Source of the DNA: Streptomyces sp. CBMA123
Lineage (GTDB): Bacteria > Actinomycetota > Actinomycetes > Streptomycetales > Streptomycetaceae
NCBI RefSeq assembly: GCF_014596465.1
Contig: NZ_MECK01000557.1
Span: 1 to 43,493 of the forward strand
Direction: 5' to 3'
DNA: 43,493 nucleotides
The notes beneath the pieces are model-generated. The model was given only the letters and a program-made list of their open reading frames with translations, ran no database searches and had not been told where the DNA came from. Positions 25,371-34,231 of the stretch are shown in pieces (position 1 is the stretch's first letter; every line of letters begins with the position of its first letter). The position numbers and the translations under genes were made by a program.

Positions 25371-25434
25371 CTTGTCAGTGGTGGTACCTATGATCGATTC
25401 GGAAAGCCGTCGTCGGGGAACGAGGGGGTCTGGC

Positions 25435-27144
25435 GTGGAGAGTTCGCATGCTGTGGGGGCGCGTGTCCGAGCGCCGGAACCGACTATCGCTCCGATCGCC
25501 TCGCTGGCACAGCGGGTCTTGACGGGGGATGTTGTGCTGCCAAAGTTCCAGCGCGGGTTCGTCTGGACATCGGAGCAGATCCTCTACTTGCTCGACTCGG
25601 TGCGCCGAAACTATCCAGTTGGCAGCTTGCTCTTGTGGCGGACCACGGACAAGCTTGCAAGCGGGCACGAGATCGCCGGCTTGGACACTGTGCCCCAGCA
25701 CGAGGGATCGCCGGTTCACTACGTCCTCGACGGACAGCAGCGTCTCGCCAGTTTGGTTGGCGCCCTGCACGGAACTGGGCCGCTGTGGGACATCGCGTAC
25801 GACCTGGAGCAGGAGGAGTTCCTTCATCTCTCGGAGGGCACTCCAGTCGGACCGCACATCATGCCGGTACGGCATGTCAACTCAGTCGGCGCGATGCTGG
25901 CCTGGGTCAGGGAACACGCGCCGGATCAGCGTTTGCAGAGCCGCGCTGAGGCACTGAGCAACCAGTTCAATCACTACCAGGTGCCGGTGGTTACCCTGCT
26001 TGATGTATCGGAGGAAGACTCGGCTCGCATCTTCGAGCGGATCAACAGCACGGGCACGTCCATGGACATTGTTGACCTCGTGCGTGCTGGGACCTGGGCA
26101 CAAGACTTCGACCTGAAGGAAGAGATCGAGCAGCTCCTGAAGGTCCTAGACCGAAAGGAGTACGGTCGCGTCGACACCAAGACCATGTTGCGAACTATTG
26201 CCGCAGCCGCCGGTTTTGGATTCTCGACCAAGGACATCCACCGGTTGCGCCAGGTGGACCGGCTGCGTCTTCGTGAGGCCGTCTCCGAGGCTGGCAAGGC
26301 CGCTGAGCGGGCGGTTGACTTCTTGTACACCCAGATCCGTACTCCGAACGCGGAGGCATTGCCCTATTACAACCAGTTTGCGGTGCTAGTCGAGGTGTTT
26401 CGTCAGCTACCCAAGCCGACGCCGACGCAGTACGACGCCGTAACACGATGGTTCTGGTTGACCGCGAGCGGCGAGTATTTCAAGGGTTGGCGGGAGTCCC
26501 AGATGACGCCCGACCTTCAGGCGGTGACGGCATTTGCTGAGGGGCGGACGCAGGAGATCGAGACAGGTGCAGCGCTGCCGCGAAGCGTCCTGTGGCAGCG
26601 CTCCCCGTTCTCAAGGCAGAACGCTCCAAGTAAGTTGCTGGTGCTCTTGCTCTCGTACGAGAACCCAATCGACCTCAACACTGGGCGCCGCATCGACGTC
26701 GGTAAGGCGCTGTCATCGCACAATGACAAGCAGTTCCATCACTTTTTCCCGCGGGCCTGGTTGCGCAGGCAGGGGGTGAGCGCTGCGAAGGCGAACGCCT
26801 GCGGCAATCTGGTCATGCTCACTGCACTGAGTAACAACTGGATCTCAGACCGGGCCCCGTCGCGCTATCTGAAAGATCTCGCGGACCTGAACGGCGAGGA
26901 CGTGCTGCGCGCCCGCCTGCGTTCGTGCTTGGTGGAGGAAGATGCGTATCAGGCCGCGCTGCGGGACGACTTCGACGGCTTTCTGCGTGCCCGGTCGGAG
27001 ACGCTGCACAAGCGGTTGATGGAATTGATCGGCTCGGCCGCTGAGGGCAGCGCTATTGGACAGTCTGACGGTATGTCGTCTGACGAGCCCACCCTGGACT
27101 CGGCTCCGGATGGCGGACCGGTCGACCGGGACTCCGTCGACTGA
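25435..27144 (+). CDS. DUF262 (GmrSD-like) nuclease-type protein
   Basis: The product (569 aa) has the ParB-like DUF262 domain with FQRGFVWTSEQI (residues 38-49) and YVLDGQQRLASLVG (96-109), and FERINSTGTSMDIVDLVRA further on. The C-terminal part has KQFHHFFPRAWL and ACGNLVMLTALSNNWIS, an HNH-like DUF1524 pattern. Such proteins include type IV restriction enzymes (GmrSD) that attack modified phage DNA. GTG 25435 has GAGGGGG 6 nt upstream; ATG 25390 lacks a binding site. The RadC-like gene follows after 13 nt, so the two form an operon. The gene is visibly less G+C-rich than the chromosome flanks. Confidence 0.85.
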   Translation: MESSHAVGARVRAPEPTIAPIASLAQRVLTGDVVLPKFQRGFVWTSEQILYLLDSVRRNYPVGSLLLWRTTDKLASGHEIAGLDTVPQHEGSPVHYVLDGQQRLASLVGALHGTGPLWDIAYDLEQEEFLHLSEGTPVGPHIMPVRHVNSVGAMLAWVREHAPDQRLQSRAEALSNQFNHYQVPVVTLLDVSEEDSARIFERINSTGTSMDIVDLVRAGTWAQDFDLKEEIEQLLKVLDRKEYGRVDTKTMLRTIAAAAGFGFSTKDIHRLRQVDRLRLREAVSEAGKAAERAVDFLYTQIRTPNAEALPYYNQFAVLVEVFRQLPKPTPTQYDAVTRWFWLTASGEYFKGWRESQMTPDLQAVTAFAEGRTQEIETGAALPRSVLWQRSPFSRQNAPSKLLVLLLSYENPIDLNTGRRIDVGKALSSHNDKQFHHFFPRAWLRRQGVSAAKANACGNLVMLTALSNNWISDRAPSRYLKDLADLNGEDVLRARLRSCLVEEDAYQAALRDDFDGFLRARSETLHKRLMELIGSAAEGSAIGQSDGMSSDEPTLDSAPDGGPVDRDSVD

Positions 27145-27157
27145 GGGTCGTGATCAC

Positions 27158-27829
27158 GTGCGTATGCGGGATGTGCCAGAAGGAGACCGACCCCGAGAGC
27201 GCCTGCTCAACAAGGGAGCGGAAGCGCTGTCCGACCGTGAACTACTTGCGCTGTTGCTAGGAGCGGGCGTGTCTGGCCAGGACGCAGTGGAACTGGCTGG
27301 ACGCTTGATCGCTCGATATGGCGGGCTTCACGAACTGTCACGTGTGCCTGCGCATGAGCTGGTGGCCGGCGGCCTGACAGGTATTGGTCATGCGAAAGCA
27401 GCTAGGGTCGCGGCTGCTTTCCAGCTGGGTCGACGGGTCTCATCGCCGGAGTCGAACACCCGTCAACGGATTCATGGGTCAGCCGATCTGGCAGCCGTCG
27501 CAGCGCCGCTTCTGCGAGGGTTGCGTCATGAGCGAGTGGTTGTGGTTGTCTGCGACGGTGCTGGAGCGGTCCTGCGCACAGCTGTCCTCACCGAGGGATC
27601 GTCGGACCGGAGCCTGATCCCAGTCCGGGACGTTCTGGCCTTGGTCCTCGCGGTAGGCGGGACGTCCTTCGGTGTGGTCCACAATCACCCCACAGGTCAG
27701 GCCGACCCGAGCGCAGCCGACCGCCTCGTCACAGCCCGTCTTGCGGCGGGTGCGGAGGCGGTCGGCTTGCGCTTTCTGGACCACGTAGTGGTCACGGAAA
27801 GCACCTGGCGTCGAGTTTCCCCGAGGTGA
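27158..27829 (+). CDS. radC: RadC-family JAB-domain protein
   Basis: The product (223 aa) has an N-terminal helix-hairpin-helix-like region (LSDRELLALLLGAGVSGQDA, GLTGIGHAKAARV) and a C-terminal JAB/MPN domain with the metal motif VVHNHPTGQADPSAAD (HxHx7SxxD). RadC proteins are common on mobile elements; their true reaction is unsettled, although a metal-dependent hydrolase is implied. GTG 27158 (or ATG 27164) follows GAGGG. It is downstream of the DUF262 gene and ends 10 nt from the end of hsdS, on the opposite strand. Confidence 0.88.
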   Translation: MRMRDVPEGDRPRERLLNKGAEALSDRELLALLLGAGVSGQDAVELAGRLIARYGGLHELSRVPAHELVAGGLTGIGHAKAARVAAAFQLGRRVSSPESNTRQRIHGSADLAAVAAPLLRGLRHERVVVVVCDGAGAVLRTAVLTEGSSDRSLIPVRDVLALVLAVGGTSFGVVHNHPTGQADPSAADRLVTARLAAGAEAVGLRFLDHVVVTESTWRRVSPR

Positions 27830-27839
27830 GCAAGGCGGA

Positions 27840-28970
27840 TCACAGCTGCCCTGAGAACGCGGCATTAAGCAGTGCGGAACGGAGAGAATGCAGTTGATCT
27901 GTTTGCGCCGCTCCAGCGTCGGCCACCTTGCGCGCCAAAGTAAGTTGGCGCGCGATTCGGCGCTGCTCTGCAAGGTCGGGCAGAGGCACCTTGGTGCCGA
28001 GGAACGTCGTTGGGGAAGTCCGCTTGCGTCGGACCATGGAGCCGCGCGGAGTCAGCATGGACCATAGATTCGGCCAGGCCAACAAGTGGTCGATGTAGTC
28101 AGGGTCGGCCTCTTCTACATTGACGCTGAATACCGGGTATTCTGGCGAAACGTAAGTCTTGGAGAAGCTATCGTCTACAACTGCGAGGGCGCCTTCCCAG
28201 GCATTCAGTTTACTCATTACCACCTGGCCGGCCCGAAGTTGCGTAAAGTGCGCATATGCGGTTTCGCTGCCAAGGATGGGGGTGCGCTTGATCAGGCCGC
28301 GCCCGAAGCTATAAATGCCGGTGATTGGATACGGGGAATCGGGCTCGACGTCGACGAAATCGCTATCTAGGTAGAGTGCCCTCGACAATGGGGCTTGCTG
28401 GGCAACAGAGCGGAATAGTGCGTCGGCGTGCAACCGGGTCAGGGCAGCTGCCTGCTCCTTTAGATGGATTACTCTTTCCAGCAGTTTGATGGCTGCGTCG
28501 AGCTTGTTGGCGACGCGGCGCTGCTCGTGCAGGTCTGGCAGTGGTACGCGTGTCCCCAGAAGGGTGGCTGGGGTTGTTCTCTTGCGTCGGACCATTGAGC
28601 CGCGCGGGGTCAAACATCTCCAGAGCTCCGGCCATGCCAGCAAGTGTCGAAGGTACGCAGGGTACGCGCCCGCGGTGTTTATGGTAAAAACGGGGTATTC
28701 TGGGGAGACGTACGTGTCGCTGAAACTTTCCCCCACGACTGCCAGGGCGCCTTCCCAGGCGTTTAGCTTGCTCATGACGACCTGCCCCTCTTTGAGGCGC
28801 GCCATCCGGAGGTATGCGGTATCGCTTCCGTTAATTATTGGCCGCTTGATCAATCCGCGACCAAAACTGTAGATTCCGGTGATGGGATAAGGTTCTTCCG
28901 GTTGCAGGTCAACCATCGACGGGTCCTCATACAGGACGTCGCTAAGTTGACGAAGGGGGTACTTACTCAC
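27840..28970 (-). CDS. hsdS: Type I restriction specificity subunit with two near-identical target domains
   Basis: The product (376 aa) is the DNA-recognition subunit. Residues about 20-154 and 206-340 are the same unit repeated at an offset of 186 without gaps; I count about 73 percent identity by eye. Both contain YPITGIYSFGRGLIKR, GQVVMSKLNAWEGALAVV, TYVSPEYPVF, LTPRGSMVRRKRT and VPLPDL.EQRR. A helical spacer (about 155-200) separates them, and a second helix follows. In usual HsdS the two target domains differ. A nearly symmetric two-part target is therefore expected. The start overlaps the hsdM stop by 8 nt. Confidence 0.9.
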   Translation of the reverse strand: MSKYPLRQLSDVLYEDPSMVDLQPEEPYPITGIYSFGRGLIKRPIINGSDTAYLRMARLKEGQVVMSKLNAWEGALAVVGESFSDTYVSPEYPVFTINTAGAYPAYLRHLLAWPELWRCLTPRGSMVRRKRTTPATLLGTRVPLPDLHEQRRVANKLDAAIKLLERVIHLKEQAAALTRLHADALFRSVAQQAPLSRALYLDSDFVDVEPDSPYPITGIYSFGRGLIKRTPILGSETAYAHFTQLRAGQVVMSKLNAWEGALAVVDDSFSKTYVSPEYPVFSVNVEEADPDYIDHLLAWPNLWSMLTPRGSMVRRKRTSPTTFLGTKVPLPDLAEQRRIARQLTLARKVADAGAAQTDQLHSLRSALLNAAFSGQL

Positions 28971-30471
28971 CGTGTCCTCCGAGCTCTCCGCGAAGCTCCT
29001 GAAGTAGACCCAGGATTTCCATCTCCGTCCTCGCTAGCTCGTCCACCAGATCTTCTGGTGTCCGGTGCGTCAATTCATCGCCCACGTGCGGGTTTGCGAT
29101 ATCCAGATTGAAGCCGGAGTTGACGATCTGCTCGGCCGGAACTTTCCACGCGTACTCGCACTGCTCGCGGCCCTCCCGCTTCTCGCCACCCCACCACTCG
29201 ACGCACCCATCAAACTCTTCCAGCTGCATTGGCTTCGTCTTCGTGTATCCGCGACGTCCCTCAGGTAGCGGCACCTCGTAGAACCAGACGTCACTCGTTG
29301 GTCCGGTCTTCTCGAAGAAGAGAATGTTCGACGGAATTTGGGTGTAAGGGGCGAAGACTCCCTGCGGAAGGCGGACGACTGTGTGCAGGTCGCAGTCCTG
29401 CATCAGCTTCTTCTTGATTTTCGCGCCAATGGACGTCTCGCCAGTTGCGAACAGGCTCCCATTAGGTAGGACGATCGCACAGCGCCCTCCCCGCTTGAGC
29501 TGGTCCAGGATCGAGTACAGGAAGAGCCAGGCTGTCTCCTGTGTCTGGAAGCCAGCAGGGAACGCCTTGACGACCGTTGACTCCTCTTCAGCGCCAAATG
29601 GCGGGTTTGTAAGGACGACGTCCACTCGATCTGCAGCCGTCGAGTTGCGCATTTCCAGTAGCGCGTTGGCTCTGCGAACCTGCGGAGCGTCGATGCCGTG
29701 CAACAGCAGGTTCATGCTGCCCAGGAGATAAGGCAGGGGCTTCTTCTCGATGCCTCTGATGTCCGCATGCAGCTGCCTATGCTGGGTTTCTGTGCGGACC
29801 TGACCCTTCAATTCCTCATACGCCTGGACTAGGAAGCCAGCCGTTCCGCTAGCTGGGTCGAGGATCGAATCGCCTAGCTTCAGGAACGACTGTCGGACCA
29901 TGAAGCGGTTGACCGGCCGCGGGGTGTAGAATTCGCCAGAATCGCCTGCTGCGTCCCGCATCTCCTTGAGGATCGACTCGTAGACGAATGCCATTGTGTG
30001 GATGTCGTCAGTCGAGACAAAGTGGATCTGGTCAACGAGATTCACTAGGTCCCGCAATAGTGACCCCGACTGCATTCGGTTGGTGACATCCCTGAAGATG
30101 GTAGAGATGACGTTACGCGGGTCCTCGGCATGTTCACCGACCAGTCCGGCCAGGTGTGGAATGAGCTTCTCGTTTACGAAAGCCTTCAGCTCGTCGCCGC
30201 TCAGATCCGGGTCCGTAGCCCAATCGTCCCAGCGGTAGGGAGCTTCGATGGCCCGACGGTAGCCATCCGGGTCGAGCGCTTCACCCTCCTGCTCGACACG
30301 TTCCTCGAATGCCTTCAGGAATAGCAGCCAGGACAGCTGCGGCAGTCGATCCAGGTCGCCGTTCATGCCGGCGTCCTTGCGCATGGTGTCGCGTGCGCTC
30401 TTGATGAGGGATGCGAGGCGGGTCCGTGAGGTGGCTGCGGCTTCGGCTGTCTTTTTCTTGGGCGCTGCCAT
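28963..30471 (-). CDS. hsdM: Type I restriction-modification DNA methyltransferase subunit
   Basis: The product (502 aa) is an N6-adenine methyltransferase subunit. It has the helical HsdM N-terminal domain (about 15-150), EFYTPRPV (180-187), the AdoMet motif LDPASGTAGFLV (204-215) and the catalytic NPPF (289-292). It would pair with HsdS to methylate, and with HsdR to restrict. The binding site before ATG 30471 is weak. It shares an operon with hsdS (8-nt overlap) and lies downstream of the split AbiEi gene and hsdR on the same strand. Confidence 0.95.
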   Translation of the reverse strand: MAAPKKKTAEAAATSRTRLASLIKSARDTMRKDAGMNGDLDRLPQLSWLLFLKAFEERVEQEGEALDPDGYRRAIEAPYRWDDWATDPDLSGDELKAFVNEKLIPHLAGLVGEHAEDPRNVISTIFRDVTNRMQSGSLLRDLVNLVDQIHFVSTDDIHTMAFVYESILKEMRDAAGDSGEFYTPRPVNRFMVRQSFLKLGDSILDPASGTAGFLVQAYEELKGQVRTETQHRQLHADIRGIEKKPLPYLLGSMNLLLHGIDAPQVRRANALLEMRNSTAADRVDVVLTNPPFGAEEESTVVKAFPAGFQTQETAWLFLYSILDQLKRGGRCAIVLPNGSLFATGETSIGAKIKKKLMQDCDLHTVVRLPQGVFAPYTQIPSNILFFEKTGPTSDVWFYEVPLPEGRRGYTKTKPMQLEEFDGCVEWWGGEKREGREQCEYAWKVPAEQIVNSGFNLDIANPHVGDELTHRTPEDLVDELARTEMEILGLLQELRGELGGHGE

Positions 30472-30559
30472 GTCAGCTCAACCGGTCCTTTTTCTAAGGG
30501 GTACTCTTGTTGTTACTGGGATCGTGGAAGAGGAGTGGCACGGTGACGGGCGTCATCGG

Positions 30560-31186
30560 TCAGGGCAGCAGCTCAGTAGCACTAGTTGACGAGGCCGCAG
30601 CCAGCGCTCGCTCCAAACCCAGCTCCGCTCGCGCGCCTAGTTGGTGGGCCGTGTCCAGGAGCTTCTGTCGGGTAACAAGGCCCTGATTCAGCGCCTCAGC
30701 TATAGCAGCGTCGAGCCTGTGCTGGTCCGCGCCTTCCGCGGCGGTTTCCACCAAAGCGCGTAGCGGGGTTGTTACTCGGTATCCCCTGCGCTCATCCAAG
30801 TGTTCATCTGCGAGATCCGCCCGATGCAGGATCAAGGCGTCACTCTGCTGCCGGAAGTTCCGAGGGACGGTTACGTGGATCTGGGATGGGTTGGCCGGAC
30901 CCAGGCCATGTGCAGCGAGGGCCGTGGCGTGAGAGATGACCGCCCTGCCTTTGCTCCACAGTGACCAGCGCACCAACTACTCGTCTCCCTCTTCCGGGAG
31001 ATCCGCGAACTCCCGGAAACGGTAGATGGCTCGATCGACCGGGGTCCAGTTGCCATGCTGTGCGTGGTAGCGCTGCGCTTGGTACGAGTACCCGGCGTCC
31101 CTGGCCTGCGCTGCGGTGAAGTACCCGCGCTGGGTGCTGGCGATCCGCCACAGTTCGGCGCGGGTATCCGTACGGTCTCTGAGCAC
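30560..31186 (-). pseudogene. AbiEi-like antitoxin gene split by an in-frame amber codon
   Basis: Two open segments in the same frame (31186-30977 and 30976-30560) are separated only by a TAG at 30979-30977. Joined, they read as one AbiEi-type protein: an N-terminal winged helix (RGYFTAAQARDAGYSYQAQR ... VDRAIYRFREF), then LVRWSLWSKGRAVISHATAL and HVTVPRNFRQ, GYRVTTPLRALVETAA, GLVTRQKLL. A single change of a sense codon such as TAC to TAG would explain it. A TTG and a GTG directly after the stop could allow restart. No AbiEii-type toxin gene is next to it. It lies between hsdR and hsdM. Confidence 0.7.
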
Positions 31187-31264
31187 GTCCCTACCTTAGC
31201 AGGGGCGTCGAAGTACAAGTCCACTTTATGTTCCGTGGATCTATTAACATCAAACTAAAGTTTG

Positions 31265-33742
31265 CTATGAGGCGCTCAGTAGGCGTGCCGCAAGATCGTC
31301 GAACGCCTCATGTGCTGCGTTCCCCTTGCCGAACCGCCGCGTGAGTTCCACTACCCGTCCCATCTTGCTGAACGGCGGCACCTTCAGGGTGTCCGCCTTC
31401 AACTGAGGCGAACCTGACTCGACGAACTTATGGAGCATGCTCTCCAAAACCTCTCGCGCCTGCTCCGAGAAGGACTCCATGAAGACCCGGTGCTCCTTGC
31501 GGAACCGGACCAGCCGTTCGTCGCGGCTGACGAGAGGCAGACCCCATGCTGCGTTGAGCAGTAGGTCGATGGGGTCGACGTCGGGGTTGGCCATATCTTC
31601 GGGCAGCCTCTCGACATCGATGTCGTTCTCCTTGAGGAGCGTGATGAGGAGACCGCGGCTTTTCGCCTGGGCCCACTGAGTACGCAGTTCCCCAGGCTCC
31701 AAGCTGAGTTCCAGGACCCTGTCGTGCACCCATTGTTCAATGCTGACCAGCTGCATCGAGCGTCCATCATCGGCCAACCGGTACCGCCGCTCACCCCACT
31801 TGTAGACGTCGACACCCTTGACTGTGTAGCGGCGTCCTAGCGCCTGGATTCGTTCGATCTGGTCCGGATCGGTGATGTTGTTCCCCGAGCCCCGTGCTTC
31901 GTCGAGGGTGCCGCCTTCCTCCTGTTTGTAGGAGGACTCAGGCTCGGCCACTGTTTCCGTGTCGGGTTCCTCAACCTCTTCGGCTGGGGGCGTGATGTCC
32001 TCCGACTCCACGATGGCCCCCTGCTCATCGGTGATGTCCTCTACGACCTTGAGTGCAGGACCATCGAAGCTGGGGTCGTCGAAGAGTCGTGTTGCCTCCA
32101 CGAAGTCGATGACGTCGAATGATTCCTTGCCGATCTCCGGGCACAGACGGGTGCCGCGACCGATGACCTGCTTGAACTCGGGCATGGATGCCATGCGCCG
32201 GAAGATCACGATGTTGCGCACAGCCGGCAGGTCCACCCCAGTGGAGAGCAGCTTCGACGTGACGGCAACGATCGGCTGATTCGAGTCTTCCTTGCGGAAC
32301 TCCTCCAACGAGGCCATCCCTGCTTCCTTGTCGGCATTGGTGATCCGGACGACGTAATCGGGAAGCCTGCTGACTTCCTTCGAAGCGGCGTTGAAGAGAG
32401 CATCACGCATGCGTGCGGCGTGATGGTTGTTCTCGCAGAAGATGAGTGTCTTGCCCTGCAATCCGTCTTCGGCGGTATTCCGAAGGTGTTCGAGCACGTA
32501 CTGAGCCGCTACCTCTGTACGCTCCAGGATCACCATGACCCGCTCGTACTCCTTCGGGCCGTAAATGTTGTCCGGAATCTCGCGCCCGTAGATGTCCTTC
32601 TCACCCGGCCGTGGCCTATAGCCTTCCATGTCCACGTTTAGCCGGACCCTGCTCACCCGATAGGGAGAGAGGAAGCCGTCCTGGATTCCGTCCCTGAGGG
32701 AGTATGTGTAGACAGGGTTTCCGAAGTACTCGTAGGTGTCTGTTTTCTTTTTTCCGTCCTGTACAGGGGTCGCAGTGAGGCCGATCTGGAAGGCGGGTGA
32801 GTAGTGCTCTAGTACCTTGCGCCACCGTCCGTCGCTGTTTGCGCTGCCGCGGTGGCACTCATCGACGATGATGACGTCGAAGTAGTCGGGCTCGTACTGG
32901 CGGAACAGCTCGGCCTCGGCCTCGCCTTGGTCCAGTGACTGGTACAGGGCGAAGTAGACCTTCCGGCCGCGTTTGGCCTCTCCGCCGCCGATCTTGTGAA
33001 CGTCGTCCTCGCCGAAGACAGGCAGGAAGTAACGGTCCTTGGGGTCGTCGACCAGCATGTTGCGGTCCGCCAGGTACAGGACACGCGGTTTGCGTCCGCC
33101 GAAGACCCCGGGGGCGTTGGACAGTCGGGCCACCAACTGGAGAGCAAGCATGGTCTTGCCCGTTCCCGTTGCTAGGACGAGAAGGATGCGGCGTTCGTTG
33201 CGGGCGAGCGCCGCAAGGGCCCTGGTGATGGCGACCCGCTGATAGTAACGGGGCTGCTTCGGTGCGTTGTTCGTGTTGCGCAAAGTGTAGTCGTAGGGCG
33301 CGGAGAGCAGCTCCTCAGCATGGGCGGTGCCCACGACTCCCTGATCTCCAAGGAAGCGAGCCCAAAGCTCGCTTGGTGTAGGGAAGCGTTCCAGCTTCTT
33401 GATAGTGGGTCGGTCGCCGCTGAAACTGACCTCGACGATCTCGGACCCGTTGGTGGCGTACGCGAACGAGAGCCCGAGCTTGCTGGCGTACCGCCTTGCT
33501 TGTTCCACCCCGTCGTCGGGATCGCGGCGGTAACGCTTAGCCTCGACGACGGCAAGCGGTACGTCTGGGATGTACTCCAGGACGTAGTCGGCACGGAGAG
33601 GCGCACCGCGCTTGTGGAGCTTCTTGGTCGGCACCAGCCCACCGTTGTTGATCGGGTACTGCGACCGGATCTGCTTCCGTTCCCACCCCGAGGCATCAAG
33701 AGCAGGAAGGACGAAGGCCGTACAGGTCTCGTCCTCGTTCAT
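31265..33742 (-). CDS. hsdR: Type I restriction endonuclease, motor and nuclease subunit
   Basis: The product (825 aa) is an EcoEI-like HsdR. The nuclease core is Asp52 and VVEAK (Glu67, Lys69). The superfamily 2 motor follows: LATGTGKTML (Walker A), VDECHR (Walker B), GLTATP (motif III), SKLLSTGVDLP and QVIGRGTRL (motif VI). The C-terminal region is acidic and then helical. ATG 33742 gives the family's usual MNEDET-type start, with GGGGAG 13 nt upstream; ATG 33763 is an alternative. It is the first gene of the restriction block, reading away from attR. Confidence 0.93.
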   Translation of the reverse strand: MNEDETCTAFVLPALDASGWERKQIRSQYPINNGGLVPTKKLHKRGAPLRADYVLEYIPDVPLAVVEAKRYRRDPDDGVEQARRYASKLGLSFAYATNGSEIVEVSFSGDRPTIKKLERFPTPSELWARFLGDQGVVGTAHAEELLSAPYDYTLRNTNNAPKQPRYYQRVAITRALAALARNERRILLVLATGTGKTMLALQLVARLSNAPGVFGGRKPRVLYLADRNMLVDDPKDRYFLPVFGEDDVHKIGGGEAKRGRKVYFALYQSLDQGEAEAELFRQYEPDYFDVIIVDECHRGSANSDGRWRKVLEHYSPAFQIGLTATPVQDGKKKTDTYEYFGNPVYTYSLRDGIQDGFLSPYRVSRVRLNVDMEGYRPRPGEKDIYGREIPDNIYGPKEYERVMVILERTEVAAQYVLEHLRNTAEDGLQGKTLIFCENNHHAARMRDALFNAASKEVSRLPDYVVRITNADKEAGMASLEEFRKEDSNQPIVAVTSKLLSTGVDLPAVRNIVIFRRMASMPEFKQVIGRGTRLCPEIGKESFDVIDFVEATRLFDDPSFDGPALKVVEDITDEQGAIVESEDITPPAEEVEEPDTETVAEPESSYKQEEGGTLDEARGSGNNITDPDQIERIQALGRRYTVKGVDVYKWGERRYRLADDGRSMQLVSIEQWVHDRVLELSLEPGELRTQWAQAKSRGLLITLLKENDIDVERLPEDMANPDVDPIDLLLNAAWGLPLVSRDERLVRFRKEHRVFMESFSEQAREVLESMLHKFVESGSPQLKADTLKVPPFSKMGRVVELTRRFGKGNAAHEAFDDLAARLLSAS

Positions 33743-33973
33743 CTTGTACGCATCACTCCCCATGGGTACAGGTGTACTGCACCGAGCTGACACACGCGGA
33801 TGAACTGCGAAAACGATGAGAAGGGATCCGCGCTCCTGCGTGAGCGATGCGTGAGCGGACGGGGTGGCACATGCCGGTTCGGACGGGATCGTGGAACACG
33901 CTGCAACCTTCTGACCTGCGGGTTCATCACCAAGTGATCGATGCCGGCAGTAGCCGTCATGATCACCGCAGGG

Positions 33974-34024
33974 CTCGTAATGCGTAGGTCGCGGGTTCGA
34001 ATCCCGCAGGCGGCTCAGTGAAGG
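33974..34024 (+). other. attR attachment site (51-bp direct repeat)
   Basis: This is identical to 6218-6268 and contains only the 3' part of tRNA-Thr (anticodon loop to 3' end, 33974-34015), so it is not a functional tRNA. The 231 bp between hsdR and this site hold no gene I can see. Confidence 0.9.
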
Positions 34025-34057
34025 TCCAGGTCGCGTAGCCCGTGACCTGGGCCTTTT
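34023..34057 (+). terminator. Original terminator of tRNA-Thr, now at the right junction
   Basis: GGTCCAGGTC (34023-34032) pairs with GACCTGGGCC (34044-34053, one G-T pair), followed by TTTT. It is a diverged copy of 6265-6301. Since it lies on the chromosome side of attR, it is probably the tRNA's original terminator. Confidence 0.8.
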
Positions 34058-34073
34058 GTCATTTCTCGGCGTT

Positions 34074-34108
34074 CGGGCGTCGGCCTGTAGCTTGCAGGCC
34101 GACGCCCG
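34074..34108 (-). terminator. Perfect 14-bp hairpin after the ParB-like gene
   Basis: CGGGCGTCGGCCTG (34074-34087) and its exact complement (34095-34108) flank a 7-nt loop. It lies 124 nt beyond the stop of the leftward ParB-like gene and next to the tRNA terminator, so it probably ends the leftward transcript. Confidence 0.6.
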
Positions 34109-34231
34109 CCCGAGAGCATCCGGGTGCTGTTGTGTCAGCACCGTCCGGCTTGCGGGCATCGGCAGCCGTACTCTGCCGGCGCTCCTGTGATCACTCGAAC
34201 CGTGGCTGCGACCTGGCTTCCGTGGCGTGCG

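Larger units (their letters stand above)
6218..34024. mobile_element. Integrated, probably mobilizable element in tRNA-Thr (about 27.8 kb)
   Basis: The element lies between two identical 51-bp direct repeats and has its integrase gene next to the left one. It carries integration (int, xis-like), regulation (XRE), possible replication (DUF3631 gene plus iteron-like repeats), mobilization (MobC-like, relaxase, DUF2637/SpdB-like), a HEPN protein, a cell-wall-precursor island and a restriction/defence island. Gene order resembles actinomycete integrative elements, but I see no FtsK/TraB DNA pump, so transfer probably depends on another element. Many cargo genes are more A+T-rich than the flanks, consistent with acquisition. 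Confidence 0.9.

Noticed and set aside
33974..34015. Second tRNA-Thr
   Set aside because: Only the 3' part of the tRNA is present; the acceptor 5' strand and D arm are missing, so it is the attR copy.
6218..34024. Classification as a self-transmissible FtsK/TraB-type conjugative element
   Set aside because: I found no FtsK/SpoIIIE-type ATPase gene, while relaxase and MobC-like genes are present.
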